From: Arabidopsis thaliana
Taxonomy: Eukaryota > Streptophyta > Magnoliopsida > Brassicales > Brassicaceae
DNA length: 64,000 bases
NCBI RefSeq assembly: GCF_000001735.4
Contig: NC_003071.7
Span: 9,665,151-9,729,150 of the forward strand
Reading direction: 5' to 3'
Shown one piece after another: positions 1 to 12,491 of the stretch. The notes beneath the pieces were generated by a model. That model did no database searches. It saw only the letters and a list, made by a program, of their open reading frames with translations, and was not told the origin of the DNA. Each line of letters opens with the position of its first letter. Positions within the stretch are counted from its first letter, which is position 1. Both the position numbers and the translations under genes were made by a program.

Positions 1-1478
1 TCTACCCAAGAAAGTTCAGGTTGTCCAGGTATGCGCCTAAGTTGAAACTTGAAGACATTCATACCGTGAGATCCGACTTGTTGCCAATACTTTTCCACAA
101 GATATAATCCGTCGTAAACATAATTTCCACCTTTTGATTTATCATGAGTTGACTTATGTTTGCCTCTAATGACACGCACAGGGGTTTGTTTTTCTATGCT
201 GGTTGCTAACGCGAGGTTTCCGGTAATAAGCTTTTGGTCTTCAGGCTCTTTCAGTTCCTCTCCCTTCTTCTTTACTTGCATCACGTTTCCGCCTTGACCA
301 GTGTAGGTCAAGACATCCGAGTTATCCAGATGGTCGTCATACCCTCCAGAGGCTACAATACTTGTCGCAACTTTGGCCTTACCATATTTCATATAATCGA
401 TACCGGCCTGGCTTGGTTTATGTATACCAAGAATGTTCAGCTCCATCCTATATTGGAACTCATCACCAACCTCAACCCCAGGCACTTCTCCCAAAATATG
501 CACACCAGAGTTGAGAAATTTGCCATTCCTTTTGAGAATGGTCGAAGCCTCAAAATCTATTCTAAGACCTTTACCTTTTCTCCTTTGGTCCTCAGGCTTT
601 GCTTCATCCTCCTGCAGAATCTTTCTGCAAACGCCATGGAAAAGACGTAGAGTTTCCTTTACTTTGTTCCGACTACTATCACCGCTGCTTGAACCGCTGC
701 TTGTCCCAACACCTAGTATCCGAAGCTGCTCAGGAGAATCCAGACTTTCCCTATCACGCCAATATAAATTCTTCTTACTCTTCTTCTTCCTAGATCCTTC
801 ACCAAACTCTCGGCTAACAACCTTCAAGGATGAATGACATGCAATTCCTTTCTTTGCCTTCTTTCTACCCGCAACAAGCCTCGGTTTTGCAACTGCAACA
901 TCTGACATTTCAATTTCTAGCGGCTGAGTTTGATCCAAATTATCCATTCCTAGACTGCTCTCATCTGCGTAAACAACGATATCCCTGACAATGTTTTCAG
1001 TTCCGCTGCTGCTGCTAACACCAGAACCCGCCACAATCTGTTCACTGTTTGAACACTCGTCTCCCGCGGTAACAGACAAGTCTCTTACCACATCACCTCC
1101 TGGCAAACAAATTCTCAGAGGCTGAACCTCCACCGGCTCAGCCATTCTGATATCACTCACGTTTTCAGAGGCATCTCTCTGCCCCAAACTCTCCTCCTCT
1201 TTAACCAAAGACTCAACAACCTTAACATCTTCAACAACATTCCCATTCTCACAAGCAATCTTCACTTCCATTGCTCTCGAACCACAACCCGGTGGAAAGT
1301 CCCTCACAGCAAAAACCTTCCGACGCTTAAACTTAAGCCCACTCATTCGATCAAGCTTGCAAACACCACCATTCTCCAAAACTGACACTCCTCGTTTCTC
1401 CACCTCACCATTGCTCTGAGACTTAACCTTTGATATCTCCGTATGTACCATCAAATTCTCCATAACTCCCATTTCCAT
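1..1478 (-). CDS. SUVH6: Histone H3K9 methyltransferase SUVH6, N-terminal part (runs off the left edge)
   Basis: The frame read leftward from 1478 is open to base 1, giving about 492 residues beginning MEMGVMENLMVHTEISK. An in-frame TGA lies directly upstream of the ATG (1479-1481), which fixes the start. The first ~320 residues are low-complexity, with basic patches (KFKRRK; a lysine-rich stretch near residue 220) typical of SUVH N-termini. From about residue 330 the sequence (GEVPGVEVGDEFQYRMEL, later NLALATSIEKQTPVRVIRG) is an SRA/YDG methyl-cytosine-binding domain. The family's pre-SET and SET catalytic domains must lie beyond the window. From family knowledge, SUVH6 deposits H3K9me2 on chromatin carrying CHG/CHH methylation, in the nucleus, alongside SUVH4 and SUVH5. 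No intron is seen in the visible coding part. Identity is from protein recognition and is strong. Confidence 0.93.
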   Translation of the reverse strand, partial: MEMGVMENLMVHTEISKVKSQSNGEVEKRGVSVLENGGVCKLDRMSGLKFKRRKVFAVRDFPPGCGSRAMEVKIACENGNVVEDVKVVESLVKEEESLGQRDASENVSDIRMAEPVEVQPLRICLPGGDVVRDLSVTAGDECSNSEQIVAGSGVSSSSGTENIVRDIVVYADESSLGMDNLDQTQPLEIEMSDVAVAKPRLVAGRKKAKKGIACHSSLKVVSREFGEGSRKKKSKKNLYWRDRESLDSPEQLRILGVGTSSGSSSGDSSRNKVKETLRLFHGVCRKILQEDEAKPEDQRRKGKGLRIDFEASTILKRNGKFLNSGVHILGEVPGVEVGDEFQYRMELNILGIHKPSQAGIDYMKYGKAKVATSIVASGGYDDHLDNSDVLTYTGQGGNVMQVKKKGEELKEPEDQKLITGNLALATSIEKQTPVRVIRGKHKSTHDKSKGGNYVYDGLYLVEKYWQQVGSHGMNVFKFQLRRIPGQPELSWV

Positions 1479-3035
1479 TCACAATCTATCAACAAACAAC
1501 AAAACATCATCACTATAAACAGATTGTTAAACCACAAATGTTCAATAATACGAAACTGTTTCATCCATTTTTTTTTCTTTCTCAAATCTAATTTCAGAAT
1601 TCGATTTCGCAGAAACAAAAACTTAATCAAAGACGATATCTACGAAGAAACGAAGATTAAATACACAACGGAACCGAGATTAACCGATCAGATTAAAGGA
1701 TAGAGAAATCAACCGGTGAAAGATCTTCGTCTGCGATCGAAAAATGGTGGAGAAGAAGATGAAGGAATCGAATTTGGTAGTAATCGGAAATTTGAGATTT
1801 CGCCAAAGTTATAAATATAGTCGAATTTTTTCGAATCAAGTGAAATTTGGGTAATTAAGAGCCAATGAACCATAAAAAGGGAAATAAAAATCAGAATTTT
1901 TTTAACGTTGATAAAAATGGAACCACATTTGGCATATATGATCATGGACACTGAGTAACGTGGATGTGGATGTGGATGTGAACGTGGTCACAATTGTGTG
2001 TTCATTTCGGAATATTCACTTTCTTTAATTAAGAAATTTGAAAATTGATAATATAAAATATTACTATAATCATATGTAAAACATATCAATGCAGAATTGT
2101 TGGAGTAAATGCTACAAAAAAGTTTGGTTTGAAAGTGATAACAGAGACGTAGCGGGTTTGATTAATGGCAAGAAACTTAATTTTTCAGTCTACAATTGGA
2201 TCAGGAAACTCGAAGATGGGAATCAAGGCATTTTATGTCAAAAACATTCTCTAACCGTGATTTTATACTGATTAAAGACATTCCCCAACGATCTCTTACC
2301 ATGTAATAAGATCTACTGATGTAATAGGATATGAATTTTGAGCTAGAGTGAGATGTTGTGGCAATACATCGTCAGTACCATATGCATTCTGTCACGTCAT
2401 TTGAGTGGTGTGCTCATCAAATTTTAATAGTTGAAGTTACTTCTAGTGATAAGCAGCTCAATTAAGCCGCCACAAAGAATACACTGATAATCCTCAAAAA
2501 TCCGAAAATGCGATTTATCTTTAAGAGAATGATGATAAAGAAGAGTCAAATCACAAACCAAGGAACAAGTAACATGTTTAATTTAGCATCATTAGCTCGA
2601 TTCGGTGCATTTGATCTTCTTCTTTTTTGCCTAAAAAATTCGTTCTTTGAAGGAAAATGAGGGACAAGAAGAACTAAAGGAACTTCACTGGTACAACTAG
2701 AGTCCGAGGATGATCACCTCCTCAACTGCTGCTAATGGTTTAATGTCAACATCCATTGAGGCCTTACAACAATTTTAAACACACTTTTGTCCGATTTTAC
2801 TGTTTAAAAATCGATTCTTGGTCTGAAAATCTTGTTATAAGTACGTTGTTATTGATATTGCAGTAATAAAAAGAGAATAGTAGTATCTAAATACTTTATA
2901 ATAATATGAAAAATATAAAACATTAACATACTTTGATTTTTAGTAAAGTGAATTTGGAATTATTATTATTGTTTTCTGTCATTTTAATGAAAAATTAGAC
3001 TCACATATTTAATCACAATTTATTTTAACCAAAAA

Positions 3036-3270
3036 GATGATGGCCTAGTGGTAGTACAAGTGGGTTGGTTCCCTTGTGTTCCGGATTCAATCCATCTTTT
3101 AGGATGGAGAGGCATTCTTCAAATAAGAGTGGACTAAAGGTTGATTCCAAATACGAAGGAAGATTACGGATTCTTTAAATAGGAGTGGACTAAAAGCTGA
3201 TTCCAGATACGAAGGAAGATTACAGATCAAATGTCTGAAACTTTCTTGGTTTTATCAAAGAAAAAAAAAA
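3036..3270 (+). mobile_element. tRNA-derived SINE with an internal 56-bp tandem duplication
   Basis: The head carries an A-box-like TGGCCTAGTGG (3041-3051) and a B-box-like GGATTCAATCC (3083-3093), spaced as in an RNA polymerase III promoter. A tRNA-unrelated body and an A-run (3261-3270) follow. The body contains two adjacent 56-bp copies (3115-3170 and 3171-3226) differing at a handful of positions. A clear target-site duplication could not be found, so the ends are approximate. The order head, body, A-tail is that of plant SINEs; I cannot name the family. Confidence 0.65.
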
Positions 3271-3619
3271 TTGACTCTACAACAAAAAAAATATGTTGGT
3301 ATAAACAACACAAATGATGGTTTTCAGTTTCTTTTATTTTGTTCTATAAGAAACATAGCTGACCGGCTATACTACAGATTAAGAAAATCTCCAAACAATT
3401 ATATATATATATATATACTATTTTTTTATATAGGATATTCGTTTGATGTCCAGCTCTAGAAGAGTATGAGGAGGTGTTACGGAGATGTTCGAAGAGTTAT
3501 ATACTATTTTAAAAAATAACTAGGTTCAAGCTTATAGTTGAGTCTAGTAATAAAATAGTCTTATTAGTTTAAACTTAAACACTTCCAAATCTATTTAAAA
3601 TCCCATCTGAAATCAAATC

Positions 3620-3665
3620 ATCGCGCAAATTCTTTTTTTTTTTTTTTTTTATCGAGCAAATTCTT
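3620..3665 (-). mobile_element. Poly(T) insertion with 15-bp direct repeats
   Basis: The 15-bp sequence ATCGNGCAAATTCTT occurs at 3620-3634 and 3651-3665 with one mismatch (C or A). Between them is nothing but 16 T (3635-3650). This fits a retroposition event that left only its A-tail, on the minus strand. Slippage alone would not duplicate the flank. Confidence 0.5.
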
Positions 3666-3834
3666 GATATTGATGTAACACTTAACTTACTATATATTAC
3701 TAATGATTTTGATAAAGATATTCAAATCAATGATTAAGTAACACGTTATTATTTATTTATTTATTGCATGTTCAAATTCATTCAACTCCACTAATTAATC
3801 AATTATCACCTTTAAGTTTCTAATCTTGTTTCTC

Positions 3835-3890
3835 TGTAGAATACAATATCTTCTTCTTTTTTTTTTGTCGTGTGTAGAATACAATATCTT
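3835..3890 (-). mobile_element. 20-bp poly(T) insert with 18-bp direct repeats
   Basis: TGTAGAATACAATATCTT occurs perfectly at 3835-3852 and 3873-3890. The 20-bp insert between, read on the minus strand, is CACGAC followed by ten A and GAAG. Interpreted as an extremely truncated retroposon with its target-site duplication. Confidence 0.55.
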
Positions 3891-5670
3891 TTCTTAATTA
3901 AGAATCTGAGTCCATGCATTCCCGTGTCTTCTTTTCTTATTCTTGAGGTTTGAAACTAAGACTATTTTTGACATTGTTCTTTTTGTTAAATTTTTCTTTT
4001 TTTGACGTTGTTAGGTCAAGACCTGAGAGTTAAGAGGAAACAGTACAATCATATCCAAAGCACATCCAGTAATTATAATAGGGCCACTTGACCGTACATC
4101 CATTAACCAACACATCCTGACATGCATACTGATAATAAACTAATCATATTCCCTTAAAACGTAACAAATTGCAGAAGCTTATATAATAAAAGTTTCTTTG
4201 TCTACTTCTTTTTGTTCTTTTTCGTTACCAAATTAGTGTTTGACTTCCAAAATTTACTCCTACAACAAAATTATTAGTGAGCGTTTATAAGAAAATATTA
4301 ATTATGCACCAATAGATATAAATAACACATGTTAATTTCTCACGTTACACTGGATATGCGGATCCCATCAAACTATTTTTCATCATAGAGAATTGGATCT
4401 TGAACAACGAAAAAGTTCTAATTATTATACCTTAATCATGTGCATGACTGCATGTATATATTATACAAATGATTTCAAGATGCTTGATGCTTATATTTTG
4501 GGGTGAGGTAATAGAGGGATCGAGAGATTAGTTGTCTCTTGCCTGTCATTTCTCCAATAGATTATTAGACTAACTCACGTGCTTTTTATTTTGAAAGGCT
4601 GATTATTTCAACACTTCCAACAAAACTTTATGAGTACGTATATATAAAATAAATTAATGAGTTTTCTTAACCTAGATTACCATGGTTGCACAAGACACTA
4701 GACCCTCAAAAGAGTCAGCTGTGTCTCTCTCAATAACTATTCGCAAGCACTTTATTTTCTTAAGAGTATAAATTTTGCAAATATATATCTAATTAAAGGG
4801 GTCTATATTTCAATTATATTCTTATATGTGTAACTCATTGGAAATAACATGCTTCTGTGTTAATATTACCAGTGTATGGTAAAAAATAAAATAGAATGAG
4901 CGATATACTGAAAAATCTAGTGATGATTTCTATGTATCTAGTGATAGAATAGACGAGAACTATTTTTCCAACGAAAACGTAACTCATTAGTTCATATGTT
5001 TTCTTTTCTTTTCTAAAAGAAATAATCTTAATTATTTATGTGCATATGTGTGTGTGTGTTATTTATAGATAAGCCCTAGCCAATCACATTCTAAATATGT
5101 ATTATATTAGAAAGTCTTATATATATGTTTATATAGATCATAATTTTTCTTTCTTTCTGAAATGTAATTTTGATAAAGTGATTGTACATTTTGGTTTCTT
5201 TTCTACCTACCCATTAAAATTGACAAGTTGTAAGTTGTAACAATGTCATAACCAATAGTTGATACCTCAGAAACATGTCATAACCAATAGTCCAATACTA
5301 TATCAAATACAAAAACAAATCAAGGGAAGATCTTGGGTTGGCGCAATACTAACAAGTAACAAGTGAGAAAAAAAAGTAATGAAAGAAAATACATTTTTCT
5401 ATATATATGAACAATGATTGAACCCACCATATATTGAGGATGAATGCAAATTCTTTGTTTATTTCTGATTAGCGACCGTTGTTTAAAATGAACAAGATAT
5501 AATTGTTTGAATACATTCTTGTTGGCAATATATAGGGAAGATTTAAGAAGATGATATTATTAGGTATTCATGAAGATTTCGTAATCTTTTCTTAACCCTA
5601 CATCAATATTAGTATTAAACCAAAGATCAAGGGAATAATATCTTATCAAAATGGAGAAAGATTATTTCTT

Positions 5671-5716
5671 AACTAGTTGATTGATGTGAACAAAATAAAA
5701 TAAAAACTAGTTGATT
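5671..5716 (+). mobile_element. 22-bp A-rich insert with 12-bp direct repeats
   Basis: AACTAGTTGATT occurs at 5671-5682 and 5705-5716. The insert ends in CAAAATAAAATAAA, the same terminal string as the insert at 45610-45658, 40 kb away, suggesting a shared source sequence. Confidence 0.55.
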
Positions 5717-6047
5717 AATCATACACAATTACAAATTATATACAGTATGTATCTTTGGTGGAATCTAGCTCCCCTCAAGCCCTCTAAGGATCCTTCATCA
5801 CTGAAGACTCTTTTACGATCTGACTCTCCCTTTCTGTTTTGTTTTGTTTGTATATATTATGTGTTTATTTGTGTATATATAATATGTCTATTTGTCTTAT
5901 AAAATCAAATATTTTAAACTAATTTTTCTTGTTAATAGAAGTAAAAATAAAAAAATAAAAATAAATTATAACTAGCAATTTTCATTACAAGATAAAAATC
6001 TTATTTCATAGGGTCAAATTCGTTGGTAAATCTTCAGAAATGTGCTT

Positions 6048-6300
6048 TCAGATGGATTTCCGAAGGATTATTGTCATTAGCTTAAAGTGGTCAAAAATCC
6101 ATGTATTTCGAAATATCTTTGAAAATTTCCGAGAGTTTTTCGAAAAACTAATATTTCCGACGGTTTTTGAAGAGATTTTCGAGAAACAATGCTTTTGAGG
6201 GATTTCCAGAAAAAATAAAATTAGAAGAATTTCTAAGAAACAAATTTGTCCAGGAGATTTTCGAAAGACAAATATTTCCAAGAAATATATTATTTAAATT
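6048..6300. repeat. Degenerate short-period repeat (~27 bp)
   Basis: Variants of GATTTTCGAGAAACAA (GATTTCCAGAAAAAATAA, AATTTCTAAGAAACAAAT, GATTTTCGAAAGACAAAT) recur about every 27 bp between roughly 6160 and 6290. Weaker TTTCCGA/TTTCGA echoes extend left to about 6050. The 27-bp period explains the nine-residue rhythm of the open frames on both strands. It looks like an old decayed tandem repeat, not a gene. Confidence 0.45.
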
Positions 6301-6557
6301 CTTAGAAAATTCGCACAATTATCATTATTCGATCCTAAATATTCATATTTAGTAATAGATACACATTGGCATCAAAATCTTTGAGAGTATTATCAGTATC
6401 AATCAATCTAATGTATTATTATTTTTAATTAATATTATCAACCAGTATCTATTTGTATTTGATTGCCTTTCACGCCTGCACATAAAATTCAGAGTCGTCG
6501 TATATATGTATAAAAATATAATCGTGTTTAGCCATTAGCACATGAGCAAGTCCAAAT

Positions 6558-6590
6558 CTCCCTCTCTCTCTCTCTATCTATCTCTCTATA
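6558..6590 (+). repeat. CT-rich microsatellite in the bHLH18 leader
   Basis: A CTCTCT/CTATCTAT tract lies about 170-200 bp upstream of the first bHLH18 ATG. Pyrimidine-rich leaders and core promoters of this kind are common in Arabidopsis. Whether it lies inside the transcript is not shown. Confidence 0.5.
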
Positions 6591-6759
6591 GAAGGTAAAC
6601 TTCAACTTCATCTTTCTTAGACTGCTTAAATTTCTCAAATTCTTGTAAAGCTTTTGGAATTCAAGAAATATTAATGTTATATAATTTCATTTTCTTGGGT
6701 TAATAGTTTCCTCATATGATTACCAATTTTCAGATTTTTTAACTAAGAAGCTAGCGATC

Positions 6760-8474
6760 ATGGCCACAGCGATGAACGTTTTCTCTACCAAATGGTCCTC
6801 CGAATTGGTATATTTCTATACACACATACATACATATTTATGTGTGCCTCTCTTTCCTCATATGATTTTGTATATATATAAAATCTATATTCATGTTCTT
6901 TTAACCTACTTTTTCTTAGGCAAATTTCACGAATCTTTATTATTTGCTTTTCGTATAGGATATAGAAGAATATAGTATCATCCACCAATTCCACATGAAC
7001 TCACTCGTCGGAGATGTTCCACAGTCTCTCTCATCTCTTGATGATACCACCACTTGTTATAACCTTGATGCTTCTTGTAATAAAAGTTTGGTAGAAGAAA
7101 GACCTTCAAAGATCCTCAAGACCACTCACATATCACCAAACTTACATCCTTTTTCTTCTTCTAATCCTCCTCCTCCAAAGCACCAGCCCTCTTCTAGGAT
7201 TCTTTCTTTTGAAAAGACAGGTTTACATGTTATGAATCACAACTCTCCAAACTTAATATTTAGCCCCAAGGACGAAGAAATTGGATTACCAGAGCATAAG
7301 AAAGCCGAGCTGATAATAAGAGGGACAAAGAGAGCTCAATCCTTGACTCGAAGCCAATCAAATGCTCAAGATCACATACTGGCAGAGAGAAAACGGAGAG
7401 AGAAGCTTACTCAAAGATTTGTAGCTCTTTCCGCGCTAATTCCTGGCCTAAAGAAGGTACACATATGTAAAAATAAATCTTCTCTTCTTCTTCTTGTTTA
7501 ATAAAGAGGCGCATACCAACCAAATGATAGTGTAGTCTTTTCTTAAATAATTCTATTTTGCTAGGCAAGAAACCAATTTTCATGGACAGTATTCACTCTT
7601 TTCTTATACCCACAATGAAAGTTTTGACTTCAGATCTCCCGGTTATGAGACTAAATTATTTGACCAGGACCGACTTTGTGAAACTCGAAATATACTAAAA
7701 CAAATCCTCTATATATAAGAATTATTACTTTTTTACAAATCATTTGCAGTTCCGGCTTGAAGGTTTTTCATTTCGATTAAATATAAATATATTTACATGC
7801 TATATATTGAAATATGCATCTATGTCATTATAGATGGACAAGGCTTCTGTGTTGGGAGATGCAATAAAGCATATAAAGTACCTCCAAGAGAGTGTGAAAG
7901 AGTATGAGGAACAAAAGAAGGAAAAGACAATGGAATCAGTGGTTCTTGTAAAGAAGTCTAGTCTGGTTTTAGATGAAAATCATCAACCATCATCATCATC
8001 TTCCTCAGATGGAAATCGCAATAGCTCGAGCTCAAATCTTCCAGAAATAGAAGTTAGGGTTTCAGGAAAAGATGTTCTTATTAAGATCCTATGCGAGAAG
8101 CAAAAGGGTAATGTGATCAAGATTATGGGGGAGATTGAAAAGCTTGGTTTGTCTATCACCAACAGCAATGTCTTGCCCTTTGGACCCACTTTTGACATCT
8201 CTATTATCGCTCAGGTAACTATATATTTTCTCATATAAGCTACAACATAACTTTATTCTAGTATTCAACATAAATATATATATCGTGTGACAACATAAAT
8301 CAATTCTATAGATAATGTACATGTTTCAGAATTAGTATGACTTTGGACTTAAATATTCTAGTATTCGAAAATTCTAATGATATAGTTTATTCTTTGCAGA
8401 AGAATAACAATTTTGATATGAAAATCGAGGATGTTGTGAAGAACTTGAGTTTTGGCTTATCAAAGCTCACTTAA
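6760..8474 (+). CDS. BHLH18: bHLH transcription factor bHLH18
   Basis: Exons 6760-6807, 6959-7456, 7834-8214 and 8400-8474 join in frame through GT-AG introns and give 333 residues. If translation starts at the ATG at 6995 the product is 305 residues, the length I recall for the annotated protein. The short first exon (MATAMNVFSTKWSSEL) is therefore the uncertain part. Numbering from 6995, the basic region HILAERKRR has the His127-Glu131-Arg135 triad that reads G-box/E-box DNA. The helix-loop-helix spans the second intron (LIPGLKK / MDKASVLGDAIKHIKYLQ). A serine-rich linker precedes a C-terminal ACT-like dimerisation region (IEVRVSGKDVLIKILCEKQKG). Nuclear DNA-binding regulator, first of three tandem paralogues. 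From memory, group IVa members including bHLH18, 19, 20 and 25 act in jasmonate-dependent iron-uptake control; treat that as literature recall. Confidence 0.93.
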
Positions 8475-11400
8475 TTGGTTTCACGTTACATACATATACA
8501 CATTCATCATCGATTTCTCCGATCGAAGAATCCAAAATCAGTTTTTCCATGAAAGTGGTTTTTTAGTTGTTAAGTTTGTTGTATGGAGATTCTTAAGTCA
8601 TTTAAAGATCCTTGTTCTTGTGTTGTTAAGTGTGCTTTAAGATGCATATCATCAAATGTTTAGTAATTATTTCTCTCCAGTTTCATTTGGGACGGAATTT
8701 TTTTCGCAGTTGTTGGATATATATTTCCTGCGATGTAAAGCATTTCGTTAGTTTAATAAACGTCCGATATGTTTCTTTGTATTTTGATAAGCTTTTCTGT
8801 CAATTATAGTCACTACGATATATTTATATGATAATTACTGTTAAAATGGTTGAGTAGTTTACTGTTTACGATAATATTTGTCTTTCAAACCATCTATGTT
8901 TGATATATTATGGAATTTACAGGTGAATAACGAAAGAACTGAATAAACTAAACGAGAGAAATTTTTCGTATAATACTTATGAAAGGCTAAAAAAAACTAG
9001 TTTTAATAAATTAATCACATTTTTTTAACACGATAGTGGTATACGATATAGTGAAAACACAAAATTAAATAAATATTTTGAATGGTAATTATAAGTAACG
9101 GAATCACGTTTTCAAAACGTGAACTAGTTGTGTATACATTCAAACCCTATATAGATGACATTGTAGGAAAGATTACGAAAATGCCTTCTGTGAAATATAG
9201 GAAGATTATATCAATGTAAATGTATATAAAATCAAACTCAAACAAAAAAAAAAACTCTTCAATCTTAACTAAAGTATGTATATACTCCATAGAGTTTGAT
9301 ATATCGCAAACGGAAATTTTAATAAACTGTTATAATCAGGTTTAATTAGGACGCATTTGGATTCAGTCTTTTTCATTAAAAATATTTTGGTCAGTTCACG
9401 AGCATTTTGTCAAAACCGTGTAATGACTTATGAGTTATGTCTATGTGATAAAATGTGTATTAAAAGTGAAAATAAAATCAATTTTTCATGCAATACTTTT
9501 TCAGTCGCACCTTTTCATTTGCTAATCATTATGTTTTTTAAATTTATTTAATTAAATATAGTCAAAAGTAACGTTTTAAAACGAGGACCGAAATTAGAAA
9601 CCTTCAGTTGGCTAGATTTAAGAAAAAAGTCATAAAGCAGACAACTTTTACCAAAGCATGAAGGAGTGTTTGAGATTCTATACGTATATTAATCTATTGA
9701 AATTTTTTAGTTTTATGTATGAGAAAATTCACACATTATCAGAATGTACATATACATATATAGCTTTCTAGAAACTATAGCAATTGAATCCAAAGAAAAA
9801 ACTATAATCGTAAAACAAAAACAAAAACAAAAAATATTTAATTGAATTGAAAACGTGGGAGTAGACCTCAATTTTATAAGTAATTAAACTAATTTCCACT
9901 CCCCATGATTTAGTTCACATCTTACGGAAAAAAGTAAAAAGCAAAAGTTATAGTTATAGTGGAAATTCCTTAAAAACAGGCGACCAAAGCAATGCATGAG
10001 CCATGAGTTATTTAATTGAATTAAAAACGTGGCATTTTCCTTATTCTATTGGAAACTCGTTTCACGGAGGTCAAACAAATGTGAAAACCAAAAGTGTTCT
10101 TTGGAGTTTTGTTTTGTCTTCGTCAGGTCCAAAAAGTCCAACCAAAATGCCTAGAAGGTCACATAAACTTAAGTACCTAACAGGCTAACAGCAATCTTAA
10201 TTACATGATATTTTGTTTCTGGACCATAATTGTCCTTAATGATGGGAAGAGAAAGGCTACTGGTATATTTCTGAAACTAGTAGGGGTATTAGATAAGAAA
10301 TAACGCTTATACTATATATAATTTACATTTGTTAGAATTTTTTTATCTAACTTGGTTTTGGGTTTTGATGGAAAATATCTTATTAAATTATAGTAGGAGC
10401 TCGCTTATAAGAATTTTGTTTTGTTGTCTTCTCTCTTCTCGCTTTGAAGAAATTCAACATATGATAAACTAAAAAAATTAGTACGTAGTCTATAATTATA
10501 ATAACTCATTTTTGTTTTTGATATTATATGAAGAATTCAAATAATTACGGATCCAGTGGCTAACCAATAACACTAACAATTTTCATACCTAAAATCTATT
10601 TTTTTTGTATATAAAATAGAATAATATAAATGGTTAGTTCCCAACTATTAGAATTATGGACGAAGGAAAAAGACAAAATTGGAAGGCCCCTTAACAGTGA
10701 GTTTGATTAGGACGACAATAATAAAATGAAAATGATTGGTCCTATCCAAACTCATTGACGAAATAGTGTGTTAATGTAATAATATGATATATAAAAAAGA
10801 AAAAGGAAAAGAGAGTGTGTGAGTAAAAGATTGGTCGTCAGCTGGATTTATGATATTTCGGCGGCATATCCCGTCCCCACCGCACCACCAACCGGAAGGA
10901 CCATGGCATGGATACACATTTGTCTCACTTTATATCATAAATAAAAAAATATTATATGTTATCCAGATTTCGTATCCAAAATTTTCTAACAAAATCTCCA
11001 TTTTATAATTCTACTGACCTTTTTAAAAGGCACTGTTGTGACTTCATTTCAAGAGATACGTACCAAATCTTTATTATCAAATATATCGTGACGATAGACA
11101 TGTACACACATATAATTGTAGTACGCATTACTACGGAAAGAATATTCCAAGAGCTTACCAATTCCATGCCGCATACATTGGCGTTTATCCTAAGTTAGAC
11201 TTAGGATTCCTAACGTTCCGAATTTGCGTTGGAGAGCAAGTTCCTGATCTGCTTACGGAAAAATATATTCAAACTCAAATTGCGAATGCCGAGACCATTT
11301 CAATTTTTGGGTTTTTGTCGAAGGGATGATGAGCAAATTAAAGCTAGTCCACCTTTTTAATAAAATTGCTTGTGAAGAAGAAACAATTAGGTCCAATATT

Positions 11401-11519
11401 ACTAGAGACAAAGGCAATTTATAATTTTAATATTTTTGGTACTGTTTAAAAAAAACTATCAGTACCAATTGAACAATTTCTAATTTTGATATTTATAATT
11501 TAGTTAAAAATATGTTTGT

Positions 11520-11551
11520 CATATTAATTCTTTTTTTGCTCATATTAATTC
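11520..11551 (-). mobile_element. 10-bp T-run insert with 11-bp direct repeats
   Basis: CATATTAATTC is repeated at 11520-11530 and 11541-11551 around TTTTTTTGCT (minus strand: AGC then seven A). It is the shortest member of this class in the window and lies only 13 bp from the next one. Confidence 0.45.
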
Positions 11552-11563
11552 ATTATCCAGTTT

Positions 11564-11608
11564 TTTAGTCATTACATTTTTATTTTTTTTTTGTTTAGTC
11601 ATTACATT
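11564..11608 (-). mobile_element. 15-bp T-run insert with 15-bp direct repeats
   Basis: TTTAGTCATTACATT occurs at 11564-11578 and 11594-11608. The insert is C, ten A, TAAA on the minus strand. Confidence 0.5.
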
Positions 11609-12491
11609 GAATTAGTCGAATCAGTACATAATCGTTTCATCAGAGAACTAGTGAATTAAACCGACCCAGACTAATTGGAAGCCTTAATTTTGGATCTTAT
11701 ATTGTAGGCATATTAACTTTTTAATTTTCTTACATAAATCCTTCATATGAAATGTTTGTTTTTAAATGGCCATGGCCCAGAACCATTGCATTTTTGGGCT
11801 GGATAGTGGATGTATATGTGAATTCGTCATCATACCAACCTGGTCTGGCCTCTTATTAGTGCAGTTAAGACTAAATAACCCGTTTGGTAGGGAGTAGGGA
11901 CATTTATTATGTCTGGGGTCGTTATCGCCTTATCGGAATCAAATTGAGTTTAAAGACAAAACAGTATGATCGATTAATTATCAAACACAACTTGTTTATA
12001 AATGTATAGATGTCGACATCCACATGGTATCATAACTTCTTCTGCAACATATCCCTCGATATCATATCCACCATTAATCTAATTTATTGCAGTATAACGA
12101 GTCGAGATATGTTCATGAATTTTCAAACTCATTAAAAAATTGTTGTAATTTTTTGTTTCGTAAGTAAATTTTGTTTTTTTTCTCTTTCAATTTAACAATG
12201 TAATTTTCTGGATGAAAAATTTGCAAACGGTATAAAACTTAACATTTCATATGATTTTTTTTTGGATAAAATTACAATTAAAATAATAAATAAAAGATAA
12301 TAAAGTATAACTTTTGTATATTTTCCTTTATAAAAAGTAATGAGGTTGTTAGATGGACGGGAAGACGGGGACGAGGCTTTACAGAGTTTTTCTATATCCT
12401 TGTTGTTTCCGAGTGGGAATAAGCTCAACACCAAAAACACGTGCTTATTTTATTTACACGTCTCTCTTCTCTTACTTTTTTTTTTTGGGTC

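Larger units (their letters stand above)
1479..6759. other. Intergenic spacer SUVH6-bHLH18
   Basis: AT-rich spacer of 5.3 kb. It holds the SUVH6 leader and promoter (about 1479-1950), a tRNA-derived SINE (3036-3270), three short A/T-run inserts with direct repeats (3620, 3835, 5671), a degenerate 27-bp-period repeat (about 6048-6300) and a CT-rich bHLH18 leader. The short ORFs here have no recognisable protein character. Confidence 0.7.

Noticed and set aside
3036..3110. A functional tRNA gene
   Set aside because: A- and B-box-like strings are present, but the cloverleaf does not close and the sequence continues into a repeat body with an A-tail, so a SINE fits better.
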